NCBI GenBank assembly: GCA_947370975.1
Contig: CANBNG010000001.1
Coordinates: forward strand, 193,097 to 257,096
Origin: Beijerinckiaceae bacterium
Lineage (GTDB): Bacteria; Pseudomonadota; Alphaproteobacteria; Rhizobiales; Beijerinckiaceae
Reading direction: 5' to 3'
Length of the DNA stretch: 64,000 nt
The notes under the pieces are model-generated. The model was not told the origin of the DNA and ran no database searches. It was given only the letters and a program-made list of their open reading frames with translations. Shown here in pieces: positions 18,190 through 26,893 of this stretch (positions are counted from its first letter, which is position 1; the number at the start of each line of letters is the position of its first letter). The position numbers and the translations under genes were made by a program.

Positions 18190-18753
18190 TCACGGCTTTT
18201 CAAGGCCTCGCCTGCGCAGAGGCAGCATACGGGCAAGAATCTCGTCTTTCGCGACGAACTGGTGCCATAAGGCGCCCAATATGTGCAGCCCGACCCCCGC
18301 CATCAAAAGATAGGCGAGCGCCCCGTGAACCTCCTCGGCGGGTTCGTAAATCCCCTTTTGCGAGGCCACGCCAAAGGCGAGCTTGAACAAGCCGAAGTCA
18401 AACACCCGCCCGTGCCAGACATAGGCGACGATCCCGACGAGCGGAATGATGATCAAGAGCGCGTAAAGCCCGAGATGCGTGAACTTTGAGGCCAGCACAA
18501 TCGGCCGGCTCCAGCCCGCCTCGGGCTCGGGGGCCGGATGGGACAGCCGCCACAAGATCCGCAAGAGCACGAGACCAAACATCAGCAGGCCAATGACTGC
18601 GTGCATATTGATCCAGAAGGGGCGTCCGGCGCGCGGGATTGCGTCAAAGAGAAGCCCCAGGCCGCCGACGACGAGGATCAGGGCGGCGACAACCCAATGC
18701 AGCACCATTGCCATGCCATCGTAGCGCGGTTGCGAGAGCCCGGAATTGGTCAT
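18190..18753 (-). CDS. Cytochrome b561-like di-haem membrane protein
   Basis: A 187-aa inner-membrane protein with four predicted helices and histidines placed as in the bacterial cytochrome b561 family: LHWVVAAL (helix 1), NMHAVIGLLM (helix 2), KFTHLGLYALL (helix 3) and VGLHILGALWHQF (helix 4). Relatives such as CybB oxidise ubiquinol and can donate electrons to superoxide or to periplasmic partners. Start at ATG 18753 (MTNSGLSQPRYD); the frame is open to 18798. It precedes no obvious partner gene. Confidence 0.88.
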   Translation of the reverse strand: MTNSGLSQPRYDGMAMVLHWVVAALILVVGGLGLLFDAIPRAGRPFWINMHAVIGLLMFGLVLLRILWRLSHPAPEPEAGWSRPIVLASKFTHLGLYALLIIIPLVGIVAYVWHGRVFDFGLFKLAFGVASQKGIYEPAEEVHGALAYLLMAGVGLHILGALWHQFVAKDEILARMLPLRRRGLEKP

Positions 18754-18800
18754 GAGAATCAGCTTTCGTCTGGAGGCAGGCCGCCAGATTAACGCCAATC

Positions 18801-19181
18801 TCAGCCAGCGCTCTGCGACAGATCAACCAGCACGCCGTCCCGATCGGGCGCGGCAGCGCGAGAGTCGGCGCCATTTGCCAGGCCGTCGCTAAGCAGCTGG
18901 ACGAGGCCTATCGCGGGCTTGAAGACGAGCGCCAACCGCGGCCCGATCATCACATCATGGCCCATGCGGACATTGCGCGCCTTGCGGGCCGCCCGCGGCA
19001 CGATGACAAATTTGCCAAATCCCGACAGCAACACCGGCTCGCCCCGCATGAGGGTCTCGCCAATCAAATCGAAGAATAGAGCAACAAGAGGGCTCGCATC
19101 CGACCTGGGTAGACCACTCGCCCGGCAGACTGCGTCTGCCAGATGAAAGCGCGTAATGTTTCGTTCCTTGCGTGATCCCAT
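18801..19181 (-). CDS. IHF/HU-family DNA-binding protein, divergent
   Basis: A 126-aa nucleoid-type protein. The N-terminal helices ITRFHLADAVCRASGLPRSDA resemble IhfA, and GEPVLLSGFGKFVIVPR matches the HU/IHF beta-sheet. In the DNA-binding arm the usual GRNPKTGE is replaced by ARNVRMGH, so the intercalating proline is a valine (V71). About 35 residues follow the family domain, rich in Ala, Asp and Ser. It may be an IHF paralogue with altered DNA bending. It lies divergent from a lipoprotein hydrolase with about 235 bp of AT-rich spacer between them. Confidence 0.82.
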   Translation of the reverse strand: MGSRKERNITRFHLADAVCRASGLPRSDASPLVALFFDLIGETLMRGEPVLLSGFGKFVIVPRAARKARNVRMGHDVMIGPRLALVFKPAIGLVQLLSDGLANGADSRAAAPDRDGVLVDLSQSAG

Positions 19182-19344
19182 AACGACATTAGCTCCGCAC
19201 TCTACGGAACCTTTCTAGAGGTCCTTGCGTAATCGAAATATCGCATAGGCGAACCACCACCGCAGAAACGCAAAAAAAAACCGAAGCATAAAACCGAAAT
19301 TTTCTTTGCGTAACATGGAAAATACACTCAACTCAAAGACGTAC

Positions 19345-19360
19345 TCAAGCTTAAGCTTGA
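19345..19360. promoter_or_regulatory. 16-bp perfect palindrome upstream of the lipoprotein hydrolase
   Basis: TCAAGCTTAAGCTTGA is self-complementary over its full length. It overlaps a TTGACA hexamer (19357-19362) and lies 57 bp before the GTG start at 19418. This could be an operator, but no dedicated regulator is identifiable. Confidence 0.4.
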
Positions 19361-19417
19361 CAGTCTTGTGCGCGTATAAGCTTGCCCCTATGGCTATGGC
19401 ATCAATGAATTTTCGAG

Positions 19418-20671
19418 GTGAACCCTTTGCGCCTGACATCCATCGCGCTTTTATCTTGCCTTGTACTTGCAGGTTGTGCGGGCCGTCCGATTGGCCTTAT
19501 GGAGCCCAGCGCGTTTGCGCAAGCGGGCGCATCGCGTGTGGATTTGCTCGCCGTCACGACGCGCAGCGACATTGGCGTGCCCAATGGCGAAATGTTTGGC
19601 GGCGCGCGCGGCGAGCGCATGGCCTATGCCGATATTTCGATTTCCGTTCCCCCCGATGGCGCGCGCCAGATCGGCGAGGTGCAATGGCCAGCCTCCCTGC
19701 CCGCCAATGGGCAGACGGAATTTGCGACGATCTCGGCTGAAAAGCTCGACTCCGCGAGCGCCCTTGCGCGGTTTCATACGCGTCTGGCAAAGGCCAAGCA
19801 TCGCCGTGTCCTCATCTTCGTGCATGGGTTCAACACGCGGTTCGAGGAGGCGGTCTATCGCCTTGCGCAGATCGCGCATGATTCAAAGGCCCCCGCCCTG
19901 CCGGTCCTCTTCACATGGCCCTCGCGCGGGCAGCTGCTCGCCTATACCTATGATCGCGAGAGCGCCAATTATTCCCGCGATGCGCTTGAGCACTTGTTGC
20001 AGACACTCGCGCGCGATCCCGCATTGGGAGAGATCACCATCCTCGCCCATTCCATGGGCAATTGGGTGACGCTGGAAGCCCTGCGCCAGATGGCGATCCG
20101 CAATGGCGCCATTCACCCCAAGATCAAGACCGTGATGCTCGCCTCGCCCGATGTCGACGTCGATGTGTTTCGCCGGCAGATCGTGGAGATCGGTCCCAAA
20201 CACCCACCCTTCATTCTGTTCGTCTCGCGCGATGACCGGGCGCTTGCACTCTCGCAACGCATCTGGGGAAACAACCCGCGACTGGGCGCGATTGATCCGA
20301 ATGAAACCGGCCACCATGCCATGCTCGAAAATGCCGCCATTCAAGTGGTCGACCTGACCGACATGAAATCGAACGACCGGCTCAACCATGGCAAATTCGC
20401 GCAAAACCCCGAAATCGTGCAGCTGATTGGCGGACGTCTGGCCGCCGGTCAGGCCTTGTCCGATTCCCGTTCGGGGCTGGGTGAGAAGATCGGGCTCGTG
20501 ACGACAGGCGCGGCGAGTGCTGTCGGGCGCGCGGCGGCCATTGCCGTGTCAGCCCCGCTTGCCATTATCGATCCCGAGACACGCCGCGCCCTGCCCTCCC
20601 AATTCGATGAACTGGGAAGCGACGTCGCCAATGCTGCCTCCAATGCCGGCCGCGTGATCCCCGGATACTGA
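19418..20671 (+). CDS. DUF900-type alpha/beta hydrolase lipoprotein
   Basis: A 417-aa predicted lipoprotein. A hydrophobic leader ends in the lipobox LAGC, with Cys20 as the lipidation site. The hydrolase domain (about 120-330) has VLIFVHGFNTRFEEA (oxyanion-hole region), the nucleophile elbow AHSMGNW, an Asp-containing strand after SPDVDVDVFRR, and TGHHAML with a possible catalytic His. This is the DUF900 family found in many Rhizobiales. The C-terminal 70 residues are Ala-rich and of unknown role. The start is GTG, preceded by CGAG. The substrate is unknown. Confidence 0.85.
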   Translation: MNPLRLTSIALLSCLVLAGCAGRPIGLMEPSAFAQAGASRVDLLAVTTRSDIGVPNGEMFGGARGERMAYADISISVPPDGARQIGEVQWPASLPANGQTEFATISAEKLDSASALARFHTRLAKAKHRRVLIFVHGFNTRFEEAVYRLAQIAHDSKAPALPVLFTWPSRGQLLAYTYDRESANYSRDALEHLLQTLARDPALGEITILAHSMGNWVTLEALRQMAIRNGAIHPKIKTVMLASPDVDVDVFRRQIVEIGPKHPPFILFVSRDDRALALSQRIWGNNPRLGAIDPNETGHHAMLENAAIQVVDLTDMKSNDRLNHGKFAQNPEIVQLIGGRLAAGQALSDSRSGLGEKIGLVTTGAASAVGRAAAIAVSAPLAIIDPETRRALPSQFDELGSDVANAASNAGRVIPGY

Positions 20672-20683
20672 CCTGAGGAATCG

Positions 20684-21679
20684 TCAGCAGAGGCCAATGC
20701 GGCGCGCGGCCGCGAGCGTGTGCGAAGGTTTTTCGCCAAACGTGCCCTGATAATGGCGCGCAAAATCGCTCAAATGCGAGAAGCCGCAGCTGATCGCAAT
20801 CGTCGTGATCGTATCGCCATCGCTGGGGCGCAGCAGCCGCTCGCGCGCCAGATGAAGGCGGCGGCCGCGCATATATTCCGTGATCGTCTGCTGGAACTGG
20901 CGGCGAAACAGAACCTGGAGATTGCGCAGGCTGCAACCGGCCGCACGCGCAATGGCGAGAGGGCCGATCTCCTCGCAGACATGAGCATTGATGAACTCGA
21001 GCGCCCGACTCAAGACCGGCGAGGCATCCGGCAGATCGCTTTTGAAAGCGCCAAAGCTCGCAATCGACTGCGCCAGATGCAGCAGCAGCAGTTCTTCCTG
21101 CGCGCGGCGGAACCGTTGCTCGTGGATCATGCCCTCCGACCCGTCCTCGAAAGCCATCATGAGGCTGACAAGCTGGCGTCGAAATGTATCAAGGCGATAG
21201 GGCGAGACGCCAAAATGCGTATCAAGAAGAGATGAAAGCTCAAGCCGGTCATCGAAGCACCGCAAAGTATCTCTGACGACAACCTGCGGAAAGGCGCCAA
21301 TCAAGGTGCGCGCCCCTTCTTTGAAATGGTTCTGGAAGTCATGTACAGGCCCCCAAAGGGCGACGCGTGGACCAAAACTATAGCTGGTTCGACCAATATT
21401 GATTTCGAAGGGCTGGGTAAGGGGATAATAGACCCGGACGAAGCCATCGGTAGCCACCGAAAGCGAACAGGCCGAGGTCTGCGAGGCCGCCACATGCCCG
21501 CGCCCGAGATCCAAGTGATTGATATTGATGGACCAGGGGTTCACCCCCCCACGCGCATGAAAATCATGCACACCCGGATGGCGGCTCTTGATGCTGAGAA
21601 AAGCCTCGTCCCGGTCACCCGAAATCAATTTTGGAAACCGGCTGAGTGGCAGCACAAAAGTCTCCCGAAACCGGCGCAT
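20684..21679 (-). CDS. AraC family transcriptional regulator
   Basis: A 331-aa regulator. The C-terminal AraC/XylS domain (about 230-325) has two helix-turn-helix motifs: IGPLAIARAAGCSLRNLQ and ITTIAISCGFSHLSDFARHY, the latter matching the family signature. The N-terminal two thirds is a cupin-like sensor region of the AraC_binding_2 kind, as in regulators of catabolic genes. It is convergent with the lipoprotein hydrolase (12 bp apart) and upstream of no obvious target, so its regulon cannot be named. Confidence 0.88.
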   Translation of the reverse strand: MRRFRETFVLPLSRFPKLISGDRDEAFLSIKSRHPGVHDFHARGGVNPWSININHLDLGRGHVAASQTSACSLSVATDGFVRVYYPLTQPFEINIGRTSYSFGPRVALWGPVHDFQNHFKEGARTLIGAFPQVVVRDTLRCFDDRLELSSLLDTHFGVSPYRLDTFRRQLVSLMMAFEDGSEGMIHEQRFRRAQEELLLLHLAQSIASFGAFKSDLPDASPVLSRALEFINAHVCEEIGPLAIARAAGCSLRNLQVLFRRQFQQTITEYMRGRRLHLARERLLRPSDGDTITTIAISCGFSHLSDFARHYQGTFGEKPSHTLAAARRIGLC

Positions 21680-21778
21680 TTATTGCGCACTTTGAAACGC
21701 TTCAATAACAACAATATAAAATCAGCACAAGAAGGAACGAAGTCTTATTCAAAAAATCAGACTAATGGCGCAGCCCCT

Positions 21779-22459
21779 TCAGGCAGAAGCGACACTGCCT
21801 GCCTGCAACACGACAACATGACAGCCCAGGGCCACGCGGCTGTGCAAGTCGATGACGTCATGGTTGAACATGCGGATGCACCCGCTCGAAACGGCCTGAC
21901 CGATGGTGCTGGGCTCGCTGGTGCCATGGATGCGATAATTGGTCTCCTGCCCATCGCGGTGCAGATAGAGCGCGCGCGCGCCGAGCGGATTTTCCGGGCC
22001 GCCAGACATGCCACCGCGCACGGGGCCGTAGCGCTCGGGCTGCGCGGCAATCATGTTGGGCGTGGGCGACCAGCGCGGCCAGATCGCGGTACGCCCGACA
22101 GAGGCGGCGCCCTTCAACTCATAGCCTGCCTTGCCAACGCCGCAGCCATAGCGCGTCGCCTTGCGGTCCGCGCGCACATGATAGACATGGCGATTGGGCG
22201 TATCGATGATGATCGTGCCAGCCGGCTGGTTGCCTTTATATTCCACGCTCTGGCGCAAGAAGCGCGGATCGATCTCGCTGACATCGAGTGCGGGAACCTC
22301 GATGCCATTGTCGACAAGATCGCCATAACGCGCGTCATAGGCTGCAACGATGCCGGGGCCTGCGAGCTTCATGTCGTTCGCGGCGCAGCCAGCAAGGGCA
22401 AAGGGAGCAGCAGCCAAAAAGAACCGACGCGTCACGACAAGCTTGGAGTTCACCGTCAT
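21779..22459 (-). CDS. L,D-transpeptidase (YkuD domain), secreted
   Basis: A 226-aa cell-wall enzyme that makes or remodels 3-3 peptidoglycan cross-links or anchors proteins to the wall. The leader VTRRFFLAAAPFALAGCAA has a twin-arginine look and a possible lipobox (LAGC), so it may be a lipoprotein. The YkuD domain (about 85-205) includes the catalytic HGTSEPSTIGQAVSSGCIR with His178 and Cys194. A start at ATG 22459 is preferred to the frame opening at 22489. About 190 bp separate it from the GntR gene upstream. Confidence 0.92.
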   Translation of the reverse strand: MTVNSKLVVTRRFFLAAAPFALAGCAANDMKLAGPGIVAAYDARYGDLVDNGIEVPALDVSEIDPRFLRQSVEYKGNQPAGTIIIDTPNRHVYHVRADRKATRYGCGVGKAGYELKGAASVGRTAIWPRWSPTPNMIAAQPERYGPVRGGMSGGPENPLGARALYLHRDGQETNYRIHGTSEPSTIGQAVSSGCIRMFNHDVIDLHSRVALGCHVVVLQAGSVASA

Positions 22460-22650
22460 TCGTCGAGCACCTTTTGATGGGGGAGGCATTAAGCTGCCGC
22501 AGCCGTATCAACCGGGGGCGCATGTGGCGAGCCCTTTGTCCCACTACCCCTCTCTTACGTTGCGACATGCGACATGCCTGCAACAGACAGGCTTCGAGCA
22601 AGACAAAGGAAAAGTCCTGCAAAGCATGAGCTTGTTGTCTCTTGAGACAG

Positions 22651-23328
22651 TCAGTCCGGCTGGCTCGACAGCGCCGCTTCAGCTGCGCGCTCGACATGAT
22701 GCACGGCGGCGGCTTTCGCGCGCTCGGGATCGCGCGCATTCATGGCATCTGCAATGGCGCGGATTTCCCGCAGGCTGTCTGCGCCCCGCGCGGGATGGGA
22801 GCGCGACAGACTGCGCAACCGGTTGATGCGGGAATTCAGCCGCGTCAGCAGATCGAGCACGACCGCGTTTTTCGCGCCCAGACACAGGATTTCGTAGAAG
22901 CGATCCTTCTCGGACAGGATGGCGGCGAAATCATTCTCTTCATAGGCGTGAGCGAGCGAAGCGACGACCTTGTCGAGCGCCATCCGGTCGGTGTCCTGCG
23001 CGACCTCGGCAAATTGCGCGGCCACGAGCCCCTCAAGGGCTGCGCGAACAGCATAAATATTGCGCGCCTCGGCTTGCGTGATCCGGGCGACGACCAGACC
23101 GCGCACGCCGCTCTCGACGAGCCCCTCGGCCTCGAGCTCGCGCAAGGCCTCGCGCAGCGAGGTGCGGCTGACGTTCAAATTCTCGCAGAGATCCTTCTCG
23201 ACCAGCCGCATGCCCGGCGCGAGCGCACCGGTCTGCACAGCCGCACGAATGCTCGCCGCGATCTTGCGGCGCAAGGGCGCTGCTTCCTGAACCAGCGGGC
23301 TGAGCCCGGCCTTTGTGAGTTCTGACAT
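22651..23328 (-). CDS. GntR family regulator, FadR/FCD subfamily
   Basis: A 225-aa repressor-type protein. The winged helix (about 15-85) reads LRRKIAASIRAAVQTGALAPG, then EKDLCENLNVSRTSLREALRELEAEGLV. The FCD effector domain (about 95-210) is helical with metal/ligand residues such as EKDRFYEIL and VHHVERA. It is divergent from the molybdenum hydroxylase gene, with the palindrome TGTATGA-CAA-TCATACA in the shared spacer, so it very likely controls the catabolic run that begins at 23453. ATG 23328 is preferred over the frame opening at 23385. Confidence 0.92.
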   Translation of the reverse strand: MSELTKAGLSPLVQEAAPLRRKIAASIRAAVQTGALAPGMRLVEKDLCENLNVSRTSLREALRELEAEGLVESGVRGLVVARITQAEARNIYAVRAALEGLVAAQFAEVAQDTDRMALDKVVASLAHAYEENDFAAILSEKDRFYEILCLGAKNAVVLDLLTRLNSRINRLRSLSRSHPARGADSLREIRAIADAMNARDPERAKAAAVHHVERAAEAALSSQPD

Positions 23329-23375
23329 TTGGCCTTCCCGAGACCGATGCTCTGGCTTGACGCCGACGCCATGAC

Positions 23376-23392
23376 TGTATGACAATCATACA
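23376..23392. promoter_or_regulatory. Putative GntR/FCD operator
   Basis: A perfect 7-bp inverted repeat TGTATGA-CAA-TCATACA lies 48 bp upstream of the GntR start and 61 bp upstream of the preferred start of the molybdenum hydroxylase gene. The half-site with GTAT/ATAC resembles operators of FadR-type regulators. Confidence 0.7.
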
Positions 23393-23452
23393 AAATAATA
23401 AACGGGCGGCAAAGTCGTCTGTATGGGCCAACGGCCCGAAGGGATGGAGACC

Positions 23453-25801
23453 ATGGGGAACGCACCGGAGAAGGATCGAATCGGGGGGCGCATGCGCCGC
23501 CTCGAGGATGATGCCTTGCTCCGGGGCGCTGGCCGCTTTCTCGACGATCTCCACCTGCCGGGCCTGCTGGCGGCCGCCTTCCTGCGCAGCCCCATTGCCC
23601 ATGGCCTGATCCGTCGGCTCGATCCTGCGCCCGCGCGCGCGCTGCCGGGCGTCCATGCTGTCTTCACTTATGCCGACCTGCGCCCGCTTCTCACCACCGA
23701 CCACATGCCGCTTGCGCTGCCCGCAGGCGGCCTGCGCCATGCCGCCGAGCCCGATGTGCTGGCGGTGGAGGAGGTCTGTTATGTCGGCGAACCGATTGCG
23801 CTCGTCATTGCCGACTCGCGCCAGATTGCCGAAGACGCGCTCGCGCTGATCGGGCTCGATCTTGATCCCCTCCCCGCCGTCGTCGATCCGGTCGATGGAC
23901 TTGCGCCCGGCTCGCCCCAGGCGCGGCGCGATTGCCCGGACAATCTGGTTGCGCGCACAGGCATTGATTATGGCGATGCCGACGCGGTCTTTGCCCGTGC
24001 GCCACACGTGATTGCGGAGGAATTCCGCCTGAGCAAGGGCGGCGGCCATTCAATGGAGCCGCGCGGCGTGGTCGCGCGTTTCGATCCCGTCGAGGACAGG
24101 CTCGAGGTTTGGGATTCCACCCAGATGCCCCACCGCGCCAAGGCCATTCTTGTCGATGCTCTGGGGCTCGCAGAATCGCAGGTGCGGGTGAGCACGCCCG
24201 ATGTCGGTGGCGGCTTTGGCCCCAAGGCCGTCTTTCACCCCGAAGAGCTCGCCATTCCCGCCGCCGCCATGCTGTTGCGCAAACCGGTGAAATGGGTCGA
24301 GGACAGGTTTGAAGCTTTTGTGGCGACCTGCGGCGAGCGCGATCAGGTCTGGACCATGGAAGTCGCCTTCGATGACGCTGGCCATCTGCAGGGCATTCGC
24401 GGACGCCTGCGCTACGACCATGGCGCTTCGACCCCCTATGGCATTGCCCTGCCCTTCAATGCCGCGACCAATCTCATCGGCCCCTATGTGCTGCCCGCCT
24501 ATCGCATAGAGATCGATCTGTGCCTGACCAACAAGACGCCTAGCGCGCCGACCCGCGGCGCGGGCCGACCGCAAGGCACCTTCGTGATGGAACGGCTGCT
24601 CGACAGAATGGCGCTCCATCGCGGACTGCCGCGCGATGAAATCCGTCGGCGCAATCTCATCGCGCCCACGCAAATGCCCTACCCCATTCCCGTGCGCCAG
24701 CGCGATGGCAGCACGATGGAATATGACACCGGCGATTATCCCGAATGTCAGCGCCGCGCACTGGCTGCGGCTGGCTGGGATGATTTTCCGGCCCGCCAGC
24801 AGGCGGCTTTGCGCGAAGGCCGCTATCTCGGCCTGGGGCTAGCCAATTATGTCGAGGCAACGGGACGCGGACCTTTTGAAAGTGTCGCGATCCGCATCGG
24901 TCCTTCGGGTCAGATCATCGCCGCGACCGGCGCGACCGCGCAGGGACAGGGCGTCAAGACCATGGTCGCGCAAATCATCGCCGATGTGCTGGGCCTGCGC
25001 GCCAGTGCGATTCATGTCATCACCGGCGATACAGCCGCTACCCCTGCGGGCCTTGGCGCTTATGCCAGCCGACAGGCGGTGACGGCGGGCAATGCTGCGC
25101 TTCAGGCGGCCCGGCTCGTTGCCGACAAGATCAGACTTGCCGCTGCAGCACTGCTGGAAACAGCACCCGAAGATCTCGAACTCGTCGATGGCCATGTGCG
25201 CGTGAAGGGTGTGCCGGGCCATGGCAAGAGCTTTGCCGACATTGCCCGCGCGCTCGCAGGCACGCCGGGCTTTGCCTTGCCCGCCAATCTGCCGCCGGGG
25301 CTGGCTGCCGCAAGCGATTACATGACGAGCGGGCTGACCTACACCAACGGCACGCATGTCGCCGAAGTCGAGGTTGATCCCGGCACGGGCGGCGTGCGCA
25401 TCCTGCGCTACATCGTGGTCCATGATTGCGGCCACATGATCAATCCGATGATGGTCGAGGGGCAGGTTGTTGGCGGCGTCGTGCATGGCATTGGCGCAAC
25501 ACTGTTTGAATGGATGCGCTACGACGACGAGGGCCAGCCGCTCAGCGTGAACTTTGCCGACTATTTGCTGCCGACCGCCGATGTCGTGCCCCACATCGAA
25601 ATTCATCACATGGAATCGCCGACGCCGCTCAATCCGCTTGGCGTCAAGGGCGCAGCCGAAAGCGGCACGATCGGCGCGCCCTCCGTAATCGTCTCGGCCA
25701 TCGAGGACGCGCTGCGCCCTTTCAACGTGACGATCAGCACTCTGCCCATCACGCCCTCGGGGCTGCACGACCTCATCTGCGATGCACACGTCCATTCTTA
25801 A
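23453..25801 (+). CDS. Molybdenum hydroxylase large subunit (xanthine dehydrogenase/CoxL family)
   Basis: A 782-aa molybdopterin-binding subunit that would hydroxylate an aromatic or aldehyde carbon using water. It starts GGRMRRLEDDALLRGAGRF, as CoxL relatives do. The loop APTRGAGRPQGT is the form II-like pattern rather than the AYxCSFR of true CO dehydrogenase, so CO is not the substrate. The catalytic Glu is E736 in GVKGAAESGTIG. Starts at 23423 and 23444 are also possible; 23453 has GAAGGG 9 nt upstream. No gene for the [2Fe-2S] or FAD subunits is adjacent, which is unusual. It is first in the plus-strand catabolic run. Confidence 0.9.
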   Translation: MGNAPEKDRIGGRMRRLEDDALLRGAGRFLDDLHLPGLLAAAFLRSPIAHGLIRRLDPAPARALPGVHAVFTYADLRPLLTTDHMPLALPAGGLRHAAEPDVLAVEEVCYVGEPIALVIADSRQIAEDALALIGLDLDPLPAVVDPVDGLAPGSPQARRDCPDNLVARTGIDYGDADAVFARAPHVIAEEFRLSKGGGHSMEPRGVVARFDPVEDRLEVWDSTQMPHRAKAILVDALGLAESQVRVSTPDVGGGFGPKAVFHPEELAIPAAAMLLRKPVKWVEDRFEAFVATCGERDQVWTMEVAFDDAGHLQGIRGRLRYDHGASTPYGIALPFNAATNLIGPYVLPAYRIEIDLCLTNKTPSAPTRGAGRPQGTFVMERLLDRMALHRGLPRDEIRRRNLIAPTQMPYPIPVRQRDGSTMEYDTGDYPECQRRALAAAGWDDFPARQQAALREGRYLGLGLANYVEATGRGPFESVAIRIGPSGQIIAATGATAQGQGVKTMVAQIIADVLGLRASAIHVITGDTAATPAGLGAYASRQAVTAGNAALQAARLVADKIRLAAAALLETAPEDLELVDGHVRVKGVPGHGKSFADIARALAGTPGFALPANLPPGLAAASDYMTSGLTYTNGTHVAEVEVDPGTGGVRILRYIVVHDCGHMINPMMVEGQVVGGVVHGIGATLFEWMRYDDEGQPLSVNFADYLLPTADVVPHIEIHHMESPTPLNPLGVKGAAESGTIGAPSVIVSAIEDALRPFNVTISTLPITPSGLHDLICDAHVHS

Positions 25802-25811
25802 GGAGAGAAAA

Positions 25812-26873
25812 TTGGCCGACGCTCACGTGACCCATGCCCGTCATTTCCTCGCGCGCTTCACCGTCAATGGCGTTGCCGCCAGCGACTTTGACGATGTGCT
25901 CAATTCGCTCGACACATGGGATGACTGGTGTCGCGTCTGGTCGGAGCGTGCCGCCGTTCACGAAGCCATGGGCCGCGAGGCGCTGGCGACACGCCACTTC
26001 ATCAGCGCCGCAGAACATCTCTGCCGCGCAGCAGCCACCTATCATTTCGCAAAATATCTCTTCGTGCAGGACATGGAGCAGATGCGCACCGCGCATATGA
26101 AGGCGGTCGAATGTCTCGACCTCGCCCTGCCCCATCTCGATCCGCCCGGCGAGCGCGTGCTTATTCCCTATGAAGGCAAGCATCTCGTCGGCACCTTGCG
26201 CAAGCCCAAGGGCGTCGCCAAGCCGCCCATCGTGCTGATGACCATGGGGCTCGATTCCACCAAGGAAGAATTGCTCACCTTCGAGACAAACTTCCTCGAT
26301 CGCGGCATGGCAATCCTGGCCTTCGATGGCCCGGGCCAGGGCGAAGCCGAATATGATTTCCCGATCCGCTTCGATTACGAAAATGTCGTTGGCCCCGTGA
26401 TCGACTGGCTCACAGAAACGCGCCCCGATATCGATGTCGAACGTCTCGGCGTCTGGGGCATCAGCCTTGGCGGCTATTACGCGCCGCGCTCCGCCGCCTT
26501 TGAAAAGCGCATCAAGGCCTGCATCTCCAATTGCGGACCCTACAATTGGGGTTCGCTCTGGGACAAGCTGCCGGGCCTCACCCGCGACGCCTATATTCGC
26601 CGCAGCCACAGCGCCACGGCTGAGGAAGCCAAGCAGAAGGCCTTCACTTTAGCGCTCGAGGGCGTCGCCGAGAAGATCACCTGCCCGATGTTTGTCGTTG
26701 CAGGCGGCCTCGACAAATTGTGCCCGCCCGAAGATGCCCAGCGCCTTGCCAACGAGGCCAAGGGCCCGACGACACTGCTCATCGTGCCCGACGGCAACCA
26801 CGTCGCGCATAACCGCTTCTACAAATATCGCAACCAGTCGGCCGACTGGATGGCGGAACAATTGGGCGCCTGA
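25812..26873 (+). CDS. Alpha/beta hydrolase with helical N-terminal domain (C-C or ester bond hydrolase)
   Basis: A 353-aa cytoplasmic hydrolase resembling 2,6-dihydroxypseudooxynicotine hydrolase and DUF1100 esterases. An N-terminal helical domain (about 1-110) precedes the hydrolase core, which starts RVLIPYEGKHLVGTLRKP. The nucleophile Ser is in WGISLGGYY, the acid in AGGLDKLCPPED and the His in DGNHVAHNRF. The start is judged to be TTG 25812, because AAGGAG lies 6 nt upstream; an ATG at 25782 lies inside the previous gene. A C-C hydrolase would fit ring-cleavage chemistry, but the substrate is unknown. Confidence 0.85.
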   Translation: MADAHVTHARHFLARFTVNGVAASDFDDVLNSLDTWDDWCRVWSERAAVHEAMGREALATRHFISAAEHLCRAAATYHFAKYLFVQDMEQMRTAHMKAVECLDLALPHLDPPGERVLIPYEGKHLVGTLRKPKGVAKPPIVLMTMGLDSTKEELLTFETNFLDRGMAILAFDGPGQGEAEYDFPIRFDYENVVGPVIDWLTETRPDIDVERLGVWGISLGGYYAPRSAAFEKRIKACISNCGPYNWGSLWDKLPGLTRDAYIRRSHSATAEEAKQKAFTLALEGVAEKITCPMFVVAGGLDKLCPPEDAQRLANEAKGPTTLLIVPDGNHVAHNRFYKYRNQSADWMAEQLGA

Positions 26874-26893
26874 CACGGGCAGAGGATGAGACG

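Noticed and set aside
19357..19380. TTGACA...TATAAG as a sigma-70 promoter
   Set aside because: The spacer is only 12 bp, too short for a normal promoter; the palindrome was kept as the better-supported feature.
23453..25801. Carbon monoxide dehydrogenase large subunit
   Set aside because: The active-site loop is RGAGR-like and not the AYxCSFR pattern of true CO dehydrogenases.
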